Part shown: piece by piece, positions 36,401 to 51,400 of the stretch | Position numbering within the stretch: position 1 is the stretch's first letter | Layout: the number at the start of each line of letters is the position of its first letter | DNA from: Owenia fusiformis | Taxonomy: Eukaryota; Annelida; Polychaeta; Sabellida; Oweniidae | Reading direction: 5' to 3' | DNA length: 64,000 bases | Assembly (NCBI GenBank): GCA_903813345.2 | Contig: CAIIXF020000011.1 | Location: 14,367,754 to 14,431,753, forward strand | Notes under the pieces: model-generated | What the model saw: the letters and a program-made list of their open reading frames with translations, nothing else | Told to the model about the DNA's origin: nothing | The model's database searches: none | Translations under genes and position numbers: made by a program

Positions 36401-39400
36401 CCTTAAGACTAGTGGCTCCCCCTGTCACAGACATAGACCTCTTTCCAATGGTGTATTCCCCTGCTGTAAAACAAGCATACATAATATTATGTAATCTGAT
36501 TATACTCAAATTAACTAATAATATCCCAGCTTAAATATCCAAATATAAAATAGGCTTCCTACTACTGATTAGTCTAGTCTTCTTACTCATGCATCATGAA
36601 ACCATCCCCATACCACAAAAAAAACAAAGCATTAACATGACAAAATGTCACCACCTAGTTGCTCACAATATTATTAGTTCAATCTTGATTTGAATTTCTG
36701 AGAATTCTGTAGATGATTTTTTAAAAAAAATTGGTCAATTTGAAGCAAGTTTTTTGAAGAAGTTTTTTGAGAAGGTCATTGAAGGTGAGATCTAAAATCT
36801 AAGTCAGATTTGAATTTCTGAGAACTTGTGAGTTTGAAAAAAATTGTTCAATTTGAAGCAAGTTGAAAAAGTAACTTGAGATTGTCATTGAAGGTCAAAT
36901 CTAGTCAGATTTGAACTTTTGAGAACTTGTAAATGATTTTGAAAAATAAATTGGTCAATCTGAAGCAAGTTGAAAAAATACCTTTTTGACCTTTCTTTGA
37001 CCTTGAGAAGGTCCTTGAAGGTCACATCTTATATCTAAAGTCAGATTTGAATTTCTGTCAACTTGTAGATGATTTTGAAGAAAATTGGACCATTTGAAGC
37101 AAGTTGAAAAGGTCATTGAAGGTAAAATCTTGAATGATTGTAAAGTCAGTTTTTGAAAACGTATACATGATTTGGAATAAAATTGTGAATCAGTCAAATG
37201 GTATATTAGATAAAATTTTATATGAAATATGGTGGTCATTTTGATTTGAACAGCCATAATGGAAATTCACTCTCAAGTAGAGGTCCTATCTCCATAAGGC
37301 ATCAGCCTCTAAAACTTTAACCCATATATTCACCTATATCTGGGCTTGTTGAAGGAGTATAGAGGTTGTTCTCCTGTAGGATCCTCCTTGTCTCCTCCAG
37401 TTCATGGTGTTCTCTCTCGTACAATCTCTTCAGGTTCTCAGTATGTTGAACCATAACCTGAACAAATGAAAACATATGTCTACATTATAATTAATTCACT
37501 ACATATTAATTGTAAACATACTTTTGTATCATGTATATTATCACAATGTTAAGGGCTGTTCCTGGAATACATTTTGAATTTGTTTTTAAATTTCAAACAG
37601 AGTAATTTCTGAATTTTAAGACCTGTCTAAGTGGAACACCTTCATCACTTACAGGTGTTCCACTAACACAGGTTTTTAGTACCAGTTAAATTAGTCTTGT
37701 GCGCGCCGCTATCACTGTGTGAACTTAAATCTTTCTCGCAACAAAAATAATACAATTTTTTCTGTTATGGATTGTATACTTCCCATTCTCTCGATCAAAA
37801 ATCCAAACAATTGTTTTGAAGATCACATAGAATTGATGAAAAACTGTAAAACTATGCAATCAAATATACCTCAATAGCAGTGCTGAGACGTCTCTCTTGG
37901 TGTACTGCCCCAAGGACCTCTGCCCTACTAGACATCCTATTAGTAGTCTGAGCAAGTACTTCTATGTGATGTTGGAGTCTCTGGTAGATCTGAACACTCT
38001 CATTGTCCATACACATTGTATGTAATGACTGCAAGTATAGCAATACACATTGTACGTAAATACTGCAAGTATAGCAATACACATTGTATGTAAGGACTGC
38101 AAGCAGCAATACACATTGTATGTAAAGACTGCAAGTATATATATACAGATTGTATGTGATGACTGCAAATATAACAATACATATTGTATGTAATGATTGC
38201 AAATATAACCATACATATTGTATGTAATGACTGCAAATATAGCAATACACATTGTATGTGATGACTGCAAATATAGCAATACACATTGTATGTAAAGACT
38301 GCAAATATAACAATACACATTGTATGTGATGACTGCAAATATAACAATACATATTGTATGTAATGACTGCAAGTATAACCATACAATATTGTATTTGCAA
38401 TAATTGCAAATATAACCATACATATTGTATGCAATGACTGCAAATATAACAATACACATTATGACTGCAAATATATCAATACACATTGTATGTAATGACT
38501 GCAAATATGACAATACACGTTGTATGCATTATGTAATGACGACAAATATAACAATACACATTGCATGTAATGACTGCAAATTATACCAAATATGAAAAAA
38601 CATAAACATTGTTTGTAATGACTTCAAATATAAAAAAAATATAACCACACAATTGCAGATCTTTGTTTCAGATGCATTTTCTAATATTTCATTTTTAGTC
38701 ATTTTGACTTATATATAGACAATATTTATATTAATGTATCTACATTTCATGTTTCTGTCAAATTTTGATGGATGTTTTGAAAGTCAAAGCCAAATACTAA
38801 TATTCATAAAAATCTCAATAAGGCTCTACATAGGTAACCAGTTTTATTCAAATGTAATAAATGCCTTACTAAACCCTTTCTCTAAAGCCGTGAATATTCA
38901 TACCATTTCTGAAAAAATCCATTCAAGCGGCAGGGGATAATTTGATTTATCTCTTAGCTTTAGACAGACTTATTCTAGGAAGGTATTTATCCCACTGATA
39001 CACTGATCTTCAATTACAAGCCATACAGTTGGAATAAATCAGATGAAAACACTGCTTTTAGAGTCCCAGAACAACTATTATCATTTGCTTCCTTCAATTT
39101 CTTCATAAATCTGAAGTAGAGTTAATAAATATGTCTCAGAGAGTTTCTTCTCCAATTTTCAAAAATCAATACTACTATAAGATCACACTTGCCATCATAT
39201 TCAAGCGAGAATCTTCTTTGAAATAAAAGGGTGTTTCCCTCTTGAAATTAAGGTGTTTTTTAAAAATTAAGGGTGAAGATTTTTTGTCTACTGTATTCAA
39301 GGTTGTTTCTCTTTTGAATTTAAGGATTCTTCTCTCTGGAAATTAAGATTATTTCTCTTAAATTAAGACTATTTATCTTAGTTCTCTTTTGAAATCAAGG

Positions 39401-42400
39401 TATTTTCTCTTAAAATTAAGGTTCAATTAAGGGTGTTTCTCTCTTGAAGTTAAGATTTTTGTCTTGAATTCAAGGTTGTTTCTCTTTTGAATTCAAAAAT
39501 CTTTGGAAATTAAGGTTATTTCTTTTAAATTAAGCTATTTATCTTGTTTGTCTTTTGAAGTCAAGGTTGCTTCTCTTGAAATTGAGGTTGCTTCTCTTGA
39601 AATTAAGTTTGTCTTTTAAAATTAAGGTTGTTTTTTGATAAAAAGTTTTTTCCCTTTTAAAACAAAACAAAACAACATCAACTTGATAGAGAGGTAGGTA
39701 AAATAATAAAATAAAATAACGGAAGACATTTCAAAAATGCCACTCAAACAGATGCTCCCACCTTAAGTGCTTCCTTAAGTCCATCAAGCTCTTGATCTAT
39801 ATTTTCCTCTGCAATATTACGCTGTCGTTCCTGTAACTCTAGCCTCTTTTCCAAAGTGAGTCGATCTGTTTTGAACGCAAGGGAAATTCCCACAAACTTC
39901 TCTTCCAGTTCTTGATCATTCAGGTGTTCAGCACTGGAAATATAAATGTTTTTCATGAATTATATTTTTAATACTAAGTGCAAACTGAATATTTTCATAC
40001 TGTGTGGTTTTAGACCTTGAATAGATATAAAACTTTTCTTGGTTAGACTTGCCACCCCTTGTTTATCTTATTTAAATAAAACTAAATAAGAAAGAAGAAA
40101 GTGTGGGTAACACTTTTTGAGTAAATGGTCTCAAATTACCACCCAACCAGAGGATATGAATGTCTCCGGTTACATATTGTTTATACATAGAGAATCTCAT
40201 TTTAAGAGGTTTAAAAATGTGCATATGAAAAATTTCTAGACACCAATTTTTTTTATCTCCTTCATATTTCTGCCACGTTGAATGTAATAAATCCAATTTT
40301 GATAATTATGAATGTTTTGACCTGGCCCCTGATTCAATCAATCAGTATGGAGTGCTGCATTTGAGTCTAAAAACAAATGTTTATATGGAACTTAACAAAC
40401 CACTAAGAGATGTAATCACCTCTTACAGTTCCACTACAATAGTCTGTAATAACTTAGAGATAGTGATGTCTACTTAAATGACTTTCCGTAACAATGCTGA
40501 CTTTGAAATAAAGGGATAGTCTGATGCCCAGACCTTATACCATTCTCTCTCAATTCTCTGCATTAAGCTTAATCAGAGAAAATATTATAAAATCTACAGA
40601 GGACATTTCGTAAAACAATGCTCTTGAATGAAATAGCTTTGCTGTTAGGATCAAATATGTCCATGGTCCAAATCAAATCAGACGCTTTTCATTTTGACAA
40701 GTCAGACCATTTGATCATTTTTATTTTGAAAAAATACCTGATTTGACCATTTTCATGATGAGAGGATGAATGTCATTTCTTTTTAGCTTGTACAAAAAAT
40801 GATGAGAATAGGCAAATATTATATACAAAAGCCCGTGAAATTTTACCTAACTTGGATTTACAAAGTGAAAAGGACGATTCTCGGTTTGGAGAACAGTCTC
40901 CTGGGCTAATAATTCTTTTCATGAAAAATATAGAAATATTACCCAAATTAAACTATGAACATTCAAAAAAGGACATTTAAATCTACAAGATGTAAAGATA
41001 ACAAATTGGTCTGAAGCAGGGATAATGCTCAAATAGACCGATTCAATATAAATACAAGTCTCGATTTGGGGAAAGAAGTTCATCAGTGTACTGCGCTAAC
41101 ATTTTTTTGCGAAAAATCTAGAAATATTACCCAAATTAAATTATGACTATTTAAAAGAAGACATTCAAATCTTTATTATGTAAAAAAATCAAATTTGTCC
41201 GAAGCAGGGATAATGCTCATTTAGATTGATGAACTTCGTTCTCCAAACCGAGAATCGTCCTTTATTTGTCAATCTTATTTCTAGTAAAAATGTAACCTTG
41301 CAAAGACATATTGGCAAATTCATTTACCATTCATTTAAGAATTTAGCATGGTCATAATGCATTGTGTGTGCACCACACTATTATTGTTACCTTATATATT
41401 TTTATATATTTTTGGTATTTTTTTTAGTTTAGTTGTTTTGTAGTTTAGATATGTAGTCTACCATAGTTCTGACTAATGTAATCATGTTATGATACTATAT
41501 GTCAATAAAAGTTATATATATATATATATATACCTCAGTCCCGTAGCACCCCCCCCCCCCCCAGCCAAAAAATCTTTCAAAATCATGCAGTTTTCACCAT
41601 TCTGAGAACTTTTTAAGTGAGTGATTTTCACAGTTATCATCACACGCCCCCCCCCCTCCCTAACACAAAATCCTGGATCCGCCCCTGCCCCCTTGGCAAA
41701 TCCTGGCTACGGGCCTTAACCTATTAAGATGACATATCCATAAATATAAGCAAAGCTCGCCAAAAGATTTCCATCAGGAACATTCCACAAAATATGTGTA
41801 AATGCAACATAAATCATAATTTATCATATAAACCAAATAAAACCGATACACATAATGTTAGTGTTGCCTGATGAAGGATTTTTAGGGTCAAACAAGTCAA
41901 CAAATGCACTCTAATCTCTAAAAGATTGATCCCTCCTTTTTTATCTATTCTATTATACTGTAGTAGTCTGTGTGCATGCACATGTATAATCAGGGGCATT
42001 ATATCTATTGACGGAGGGCAATTCACATGCTGGTTTGACAAGGAGTGACTCTGAATCGCAAAAACTTCCATATAGAATGTTTGCAAAGAAACCATGTAAG
42101 ATTCATTCTACATACTCCTTGTATATAATCACAGATCTGAGCCTTTTTAGGCTCGTTTGTAGGATTATTGAATCCCCCGAATATAATGTCACTCCTTCTT
42201 ATTAAATAATTATTTGGAGGGCTGATAGCAAAATACCAGTTTGATTTTCAAAAATTCATACCTTGGTAATCTAAGATGCCCTGATAGAGCATTCACTGAT
42301 AATAGATTGTTTAAATTGAGTCACCCATTAAATCCTGCTAAATAAAATGAATCTTGCACCTAGTCTCTTGACACCCTCACATTCTACTTTACCTTCAAAT

Positions 42401-45400
42401 GGCCTAAAGAGTGTATGGGGGGAGGGTCACAATCACTGGAAGCAAGCATTAAAATGCAACCACCTATCTAAAGTGTAACAATTGTTACATATGCCAGGCC
42501 CGTAGCCAGGGGGGGTTCGAGCAAAACCCCCCCCTGGCCAAAAATTCTTTCAAGATCATACAGTTTTTCACCATTCTGAGCACTTTTTAAGTGATTTTGG
42601 CCATTTTTGGACCAAAATTGTTAAAAGTGAACCCCCCTGGAATTTTCCAAAAAGTGAACAAGTCCTGGCCATGGGCCTGTATGCTAAATGCCAACACAGA
42701 CACCAAATGCCAGTCACTAAACAAGATATTAAATATTAACACGCAAAATGATATTTGTCAAATGTTAACTTGCCATTTGTTGCAGATACCAACCGCTGAA
42801 CACTAACCACCAAACACCATCCACAAAAAGAGGAAGACGAGAACAATATATCACCACCTGTTGTGGTGACTTAAAAATAAGTCACTTTAAAAATGTCACC
42901 ATAATGCTTTATCAAAACCACATTTATCTAATACGTGTACTCCAAGAGGCTGTGGATCCCACAATAATGATATGTCACCTCTGTAAAATTGTAGTGACAT
43001 AATAAAAATGTGTCTCTTTAAAATGGTGGTGACATAAAAAACAATGAGTCTCTTTAAATTGGTGGTGACATAAAAAACAATGAGTCTCTTTAAATTGGTG
43101 GTGACATAAAAAACAATGAGTCTCTTTAAATTGGTGGTGACATAAAAAACAATGAGTCTCTTTAAATTGGTGGTGACATAAAAAACAATGAGTCTCTTTA
43201 AATTGGTGGTGACATAAAAAACAATGAGTCTCTTTAAAATGGTGGTGACATAAAAAAACAATGTGACCTTACTTGTTTGCTTTAATTGCTTGTTTCACCA
43301 CTTTATGAAATGCATCAGCCATCATGAACAATATCCACACCTTTCTGACTTATTAATCCATATATATGAAATGTTACAATTTACTGATCCATACACAGGG
43401 CCATCATCTCACTTATGAAGTTTTACTTTTCATTAATCCATACATCTGTACATAGAGTCGTCATTTCACTTATAATCCATACACAGGGTCATCATTTCAC
43501 TTATGAAGTTTTACTGATCCTCTTAGCTATCCCTTTGTATGTACTGCTACTATATCAATGTTTCCTGTCAAAACACTACTCTTTATATGGCCCCATATTG
43601 CAATACATTTTAATAAAATATATCCCCTGATTTTATTACTGAATTTAATATCCAAACCATTCTTTCGTATAATTGGTTTAGATCCAAACTGATCCTGTCG
43701 GCAGTTGATTACATAGTGTCAGATGATCTGTTTTATGGTGAGCTCAGTCATAAAATTGCTTTTCATCAAGAGTGTAACTTTTAGTTTTTATGCGTTCATT
43801 TCACCTTTTTCATTTAGGTGTGTCATAGTTTAGACTGACATGTATACATTTAGTATATGCTTACATTTTACTTCAACTACAGACATTCCTTACGTTCTTA
43901 TATCTGAGGTTATTGTTTATCTTTCTATTATACCTTGCATCTCAAACACTCACTGTATGTTAAGACAACTCCTTTTAATTTATAGGTCTTCAAACTATAC
44001 AGCAATTCCTATTAGGGATATATCCTGGTATATTGTAAATTGAATAATAACATTTTCTTTCCTCTGACTGGATGAATATCTTTGTTATTCTTTAAGTTTG
44101 AGAATTCTGAAGCCTTCTATGTCTGAGACACAATCTTATACAAATCGCCTACTCTATTGGAATGATGTCAGGTACCATTGGATAGGATAGCAGGCGAGAC
44201 CCCTAGCCGAATGAAGATTTTTTTAAATGAAATCATGATGTTCACCATTTCAAGCTCTTTTCAAGTGATTTTGGGCCAAAATTATCAAATATGAAACCCC
44301 CTTGGAATTTAAAAAATTGACCCCCCCCCCTTGGCAAAAGCTGGCTATGGGCCTGGATAGTCAGTATTGTGTTGTGTGTTTCATTATTTTTGTAACACTG
44401 AAATATGTTATTGGAAATAATTATGAGAAAAAATTCAAATAATGTATGTGTACTCAACTAGATTATTAAGAATAACACATGTGCATGTATCTACAAATAA
44501 AGTTCATCCTATTAAAGATATAAACCATGTTACAGATTGGTTAAATACTTCTGCATGTACTATTATACATATGTATGTACTATTAATTCTAAAATAGGTT
44601 TAAAGGGGCTATTAACTTGGTAGATGAAATAACCCCCCCCCCCCTCCTCCTAAGCCTTTTTCATATATCAAAGTTTCTAACATTCCTAATTAGTAAGCAA
44701 AATCCCCTGTAAAAGACCCATTCTGTTGATCTCATAGTCTTGCTTCAAGACCCTTGACCCCACCCCCACCCCCTTATCAACAAATAATGGTCTACTTAAC
44801 TGAATACAATATACAGGATATGGTACACTCCCACATAACATGAACTTGCATAGCATATATTTGAGTAAATAGAATACATTTGCTAGCGTGATACCTTTAA
44901 TACTGTAGATGTTATTTTGATAACTTTGTTAATATCAGTTTCTCAGGTTGTTAACTTTCAAAATAGAAGTCTTTTTATCTTTTGGGCATATTTGTATTGA
45001 TATCAAATATTACTATATCAAAGTAAAATGACTTTATTACTTTCTGTTTTTTTCTGCAAGTTTCTTTTTCTACCTCATTTCAAAACCGATCAAAATCTCC
45101 CAACTTTATGATTTTCATTTTTTATTTTCAACTGTGAGCAAATTTTCTAACTGGGTCTAAATGGGTATTTTTGAATTTCAAATGGGGTGCAGTGACTGAT
45201 TTTTTCAAAAATTGAAGAGGATTTATAGCAATAAGTATAACTTTACCCATCATGTTTTCTTCCATTCATATGTTTGTTCATCTAGCCAACATCCAACAAT
45301 CAAAATGCTTTTCACAGATCAGAAAGGGCAAAAACTCAGGTGGGTGCAAGCCTGTTTTTAAAATTTCAGGTGGGTGCTGTGGCACTGCACCCACTTGCTT

Positions 45401-48400
45401 TAATGGTAAGGAGATCAGTGTATAGTAATTAGTTCAATTTCATTTATTGCAGCAATTTAAATAGGATCTGCAGAGGGTATGAGAACAATTCCTGAACAAT
45501 TCACAACCACTTGTACACTATTGGCTTTTGAGTAGAATATCCGTATATTGTATATAAAAATCAACCTAATGAAAGCCCAGTGAGCAGAAAGTTATTTTCA
45601 AGATGTCAAAGAACGTTGAAATGAATCAGCTTTATGGTATTATATGATGATATGTTACTCCAGGTTTTAACTAATAATGATTGCATGCCTACTTGACAGT
45701 ATTTTTGATTTATCTGAAAAAATTGGACCTAAATCAAAGTTTAATATTATTCTACTTGGATGCACACTAATCAACAGTATTGCTGGCCTCTTGCTTAAAA
45801 AATACTTTGATGAAAAATGAAGGTAATAAATTTGCTCATTTTTAATGATAAAGGTAAATGTAGAAGAAGAATTTCATCCACAGAAAACAGAAAATATTAA
45901 ACTATAATATAACATGGCATTCTTCTTCATTCAGGTTGATTTAGATCATGAAACTACAAATGACAAGGACTATCAAGGGGGTGGTCAACCATTGTATAAG
46001 TTGGTAGCAGCAAAGCCCAGTGTGAAAGATGTTAGTCAATAAACTCATTCATAATTCAAACACGTCAGAGAATACATGGAGTTAATTAAAGCATTGGACC
46101 ACAAAGATCATTGACTTACTTAAAAGTGAATGTACCATCATTTATCAAGGCTCAGGAGAATGAGAGAATGTGAAAAATTGGTATCAGTAAATTCAGACTC
46201 GAAGCTAAAATCTGTTGGGTGGATAGAACTAGATTTCAACCTCAAAATGATGGTTATCTTGCCAGCATATTATAAGCAAGCGGGCATTGTACAAAAAGAC
46301 CATTCACACCCAGTAAAATCTCAAAAAAATGTCATATTTTCCAAACTTTGGTCACAATTATGAAAGAATTCTTTAGATAACACTGTATTAACTCAGAATA
46401 TTGAAACGGGATTAGCACTTTAAATTACTCTCATAGTCAGGGGCTTAAAGCCAGCTTTCAGTCACCAAAAAAATTTCAGTTTTCTGTCAGTCATAAACAA
46501 GCCAAAAAATAAGATTTATTTTGAATTTTACAAAAAATTGATGTAACTTCCTTCAAAATTGAACTAGAAGCTTCAAATATAAAGCATTTTAAAGCTCTTT
46601 TCTTCTCCTTTCTCATGGTTTTATTTTTATTGGTAATGGGGGGTGCATCACACCCCCTGGCTACACCCATGACTCTCTCATAGTGCAATATAATATAACA
46701 GTATATTGTCTTTTGATTATTTCTAGTTTCCACCTTCAGACCAATATTTCCAAGAAACTGATTATCATGTATACTTTCAAATTAATACCATATAAGTACA
46801 GTAATCACATAGCTGTCAGTAAAGAATATACAAAAGAGACTGTTTCCCTTTTTCTTATATTTATGAGGTGATCCCCTTTAATCTCAATTGCTTCCTCTGA
46901 TATTACAGATAGTTCCTGATAAAATAAGTTGTTTCCTATGTATACCCTTTGTCTGGGGAGCCCTTGAGCATATTCATTAATAGTCATATCCTTTGGAGGT
47001 TACTCTCAAGACAACTGAACCAGATGTGTATTATAAAATATTCATCACGAAAAAAGGCTGAAAGATTTAACCCAAATCAGGTTATACGTAAGATTTTATG
47101 TGATTAAACAGCATTTGGATTTAATGATTGTGAAATAATTTGAAAGGTCTTCATTCTATATACTTAAGGCTTATCAATGATAATATAATGACTTTATTAA
47201 GCAACTTATTCTACATTCAATTTCTACTGAGTCTTCAGAGTCTTCGTAAGCAACTAAGCTCTGCATATGTGATTTGAAGTTCAATTCATCATTATTATCT
47301 ATTTCGACATGCGTTCGAAATGTCAATGTGGATTAAAGAACATATTACTGACAGATTAATTATAAATGTTCTTAAAGGTTCAGTTGTAATTCATCAAACC
47401 TGACTTGAAAATATCTGCCTATTCAATCATACTGACTGATGAAACTTAATTATTTCTTCTCTGGAATGAGTAAAAGCATGAGTAAAAGCTTAATACTTGT
47501 ATTGGACTTTAGTCCAATTGTGCTGACTGATTATTTTTAGAATTGACTATGAGCTGTGTGCAGTACTTTGGTACCTCTAAAGGGTGTTCCACTTGGGAGG
47601 TGTTCCACTTATAGAGGTTCATTTAACAATAAGTCATGTGGTCTTGGGGCTCCACTCCTAAGTGTTCCACTTCTAGAGGTATTTCTCTTTACAGGTTGCA
47701 CTGTACTTACTGTGCACTGTTTTGTATGGGCTGTTTCTGTATTGCCATGGTTTCATTAAACGGAGATCTAATAAACCCAAAACTAATATTTAAGTTCCCT
47801 TTATTTTTTTCATAAACCAACATTTACATTCCTGATTACTTTAGGCAATGTTCATTTTGCTCGTCATGACCCCATAAAACATGACAACTCTATTGTTTGC
47901 TACCTTATGTAAATGTCTGCGTGTAGCTTGGTAAGGAACTGCTCTCGCAACAGAGTACCATTTTGCAACAATTAAATGGTCTGTACCACAGTGTAAAGAA
48001 ACAATGACTGGAAAGAAAATGTCTCATTCACCATAGATGTAAACCATGTTAAAAGGTCATGCATTGGCCAAAACACATTTTAGGGCCTTTTTAGGCCTTA
48101 TTTCTGAATTATAGGCCAAATTGTCAAAAAACAGGCCTTAAATTTTCAAAAATTGGGCCCAAATTTTGGTTATAGGGGCCCAAAAGTGCAATGTCTTTAA
48201 CCTTAGAACGCAAAATTTTATGGAGTCAGGACTGGACTGGCAAAATGATGCACCCTCGATTCTGTTTTGTAAGGCTCTCATACAAACTCAGTAGAGGAAT
48301 CATGATTTTGCGGTATGCCATGATTTCTTTAACTTGCACTTCACCATGGTACATGCATAAAATAAAAAAATTCTCCTTTCATTTATGCTCAGATTCTGAT

Positions 48401-51400
48401 CCAATCATCCAACGTTTCCGATGGGCACCTCTTAGTGATATGAATATGAGTCCTTTTTATTACAATTTTGAATTTAATTGATTCTGACTTTCCTGTAGCT
48501 CCATTCTGGTATGTATCCATTTTGGATCAAGATCTTAGTTTTTAGCAATTTGAACAAACTTTTCAAATACTATTCAAATTCTCGTACATGTAATATGAAA
48601 AAGTCAGTTAAAATTGACAATCTAATTGTGAGTTAGCATCCTATCACATCCTCTCAGCTTGTGTTATGTTTATTCTGCACACATTTCAATTCCACAAAAA
48701 TATTCATTTCAGCTCACAGACAGTCCTCTCATCTATTATAATAACAATGTATTAAAGGCTCATCTTTCACATATTGGTCCATCTAACAGTCCTCTCACCT
48801 ATTATAATAACAATGTGTTTAAAGGCTCATCTTTCACATATTGGTCCATCTAACAGTCTTCTCACATATTACAAAAACAATGTATTAAAGGCTCATCTTT
48901 CACATATTGGTCCATCTAACAGTCCTCTCATCTATTATAATAACAATGTGTTTAAAGGCTCATCTTTCACATATTGATCCATCTAACAGTCCTCTCACCT
49001 GTTATAATAGCAATGTGTTTAAAGGCTCATCTTTCACATATTGGTCCATCTAACAGTCCTCTCATCTATTATAATAACAATGTATTAAAGGCTCATCTTT
49101 CACATCTTGGTTCATGTATTATAATAACAATGTGTTTAAAGGCTCATCTTTCACATATTGGTCCATCTAACAGTCATCTCACCTATTATACTAACAATGT
49201 GTTTAAAGGCTCATCTTTCACATATTGATCCATCTAACAGTCCTCTCACCTATTATAATAACAATGTATTAAAGGCTCATCTTTCACATCTTGGTTCATG
49301 TATTATAATAACAATGTGTTTAAAGGCTCATCTTTCACATATTGGTCCATCTAACAGTCATCTCACCTATTATACTAACAATGTGTTTAAAGGCTCATCT
49401 TTCACATATTGATCCATCTAACAGTCCTCTCACCTATTATAATAACAATGTGTTTAAAGGCTCATCTTTCACATATTGGTCCATCTAACAGTAATCTCAC
49501 CTATTATAATAACAATGTGTTTAAAGGCTCATCTTTCACATATTGGTCCATCTAACAGTCCTCTCACCTATTATAATAACAATGTATTAAAGGCTCATCT
49601 TTCACATATTGGTTCATCTAACAGTCATCTCACCTATTATACTAACAATGTGTTTAAAGGCTCATCTTTCACATATTGATCCATCTAACAGTCCTCTCAC
49701 CTATTATAATAACAATGTGTTTAAAGGCTCATCTTTCACATATTGATCCATCTAACAGTCATCTCACCTATTATAATAACAATGTGTTTAAAGGCTCATC
49801 TTTCACATATTGATCCATCTAACAGTCCTCTCACCTATTATAATAACAATGTGTTTAAAGGCTCATCTTTCACATATTGGTCCATCTAACAGTCCTCTCA
49901 CCTATTATAATAACAATGTGTTTAAAGGCTCATCTTTCACATATTGATCCATCTAACAGTCCTCTCACCTATTATAATAACAATGTGTTTAAAGGCTCAT
50001 CTTTCACATATTGGTCCATCTAACAGTCCTCTCACCTATTATAATAACAATGTATTAAAGGCTCATCTTTCACATATTGATCCATCTAACAGTCCTCTCA
50101 CCTATTATAATAACAATGTGTTTAAAGGCTCATCTTTCACATATTGGTTCATCTAACAGTCCTCTCACCTATTATAATAACAATGTATTAAAGGCTCATC
50201 TTTCACATATTGATCCATCTAACAGTCCTCTCACCTATTATAATAACAATGTGTTTAAAGGCTCATCTTTCACATATTGATCCATCTAACAGTCCTCTCA
50301 CCTATTATAATAACAATGTGTTTAAAGGCTAATCTTTCACATATTGGTTCATCTAACAGTCATCTCACCTATTATAATAACAATGTATTAAAGGCTCATC
50401 TTTCACATATTGATCCATCTAACAGTCCTCTCACCTATTATAATAACAATGTGTTTAAAGGCTCATCTTTCACATATTGATCCATCTAACAGTCATCTCA
50501 CCTATTATAATAACAATGTATTAAAGGCTCATCTTTCACATATTGGTCCATCTAACAGTCCTCTCGCCTATTATAATAACAATGTATTAAAGGCTCATCT
50601 TTCACATATTGATCCATCTAACAGTCCTCTCACCTATTATAATAACAATGTGTTTAAAGGCTCATCTTTCACATATTGATCCATCTAACAGTCCTCTCAC
50701 CTATTATAATAACAATGTGTTTAAAGGCTAATCTTTCACATATTGGTTCATCTAACAGTCATCTCACCTATTATAATAACAATGTATTAAAGGCTCATCT
50801 TTCACATATTGATCCATCTAACAGTCCTCTCACCTATTATAATAACAATGTGTTTAAAGGCTCATCTTTCACATATTGATCCATCTAACAGTCCTCTCAC
50901 CTATTATAATAACAATGTGTTTAAAGGCTCATCTTTCACATATTGGTCCATCTAACAGTCCTCTCACCTATTATAATAACAATGTGTTTAAAGGCTCATC
51001 TTTCACATATTGGTCCATCTAACAGTCCTCTCGCCTATTATAATAACAATGTATTAAAGGCTCATCTTTCACATATTGGTCCCTCTAACAGTCCTCTCAC
51101 CTATTATAATAACAATGTATTAAAGGCTCATCTTTCACATATTGGTCCCTCTAACAGTCCTCTCACCTATCATAATAACAATATATTAAAGGCTCATCTT
51201 TCACATATTGGTTCATCTAACAGTCATCTCACCTATTATAATAACAATGTATTAAAGGCTCATCTTTCACATTTTGGTCCATTTAACAGTCCTCTCACCT
51301 ATTATAATAACAATATGTTTAAAGGGTAATCTTTCACATCTTGGTTCATCTAAATAATAACAATATGTTTAAAGGCTCATCTTTCACATATTGGTCCATC

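Noticed and set aside
37852-38513. Open frames of 150-201 codons through the 34-bp array
   Set aside because: The array is stop-free in three frames because of its unit. Only the last 53 codons are supported as an exon. The rest is kept as a hypothesis about decoy acceptors.
42896-43261. Minus-strand frame with a 12-residue repeat (FYVTTNLKRLIV)
   Set aside because: Direct result of a 36-bp tandem repeat. No signal, start or neighbouring exon supports translation.
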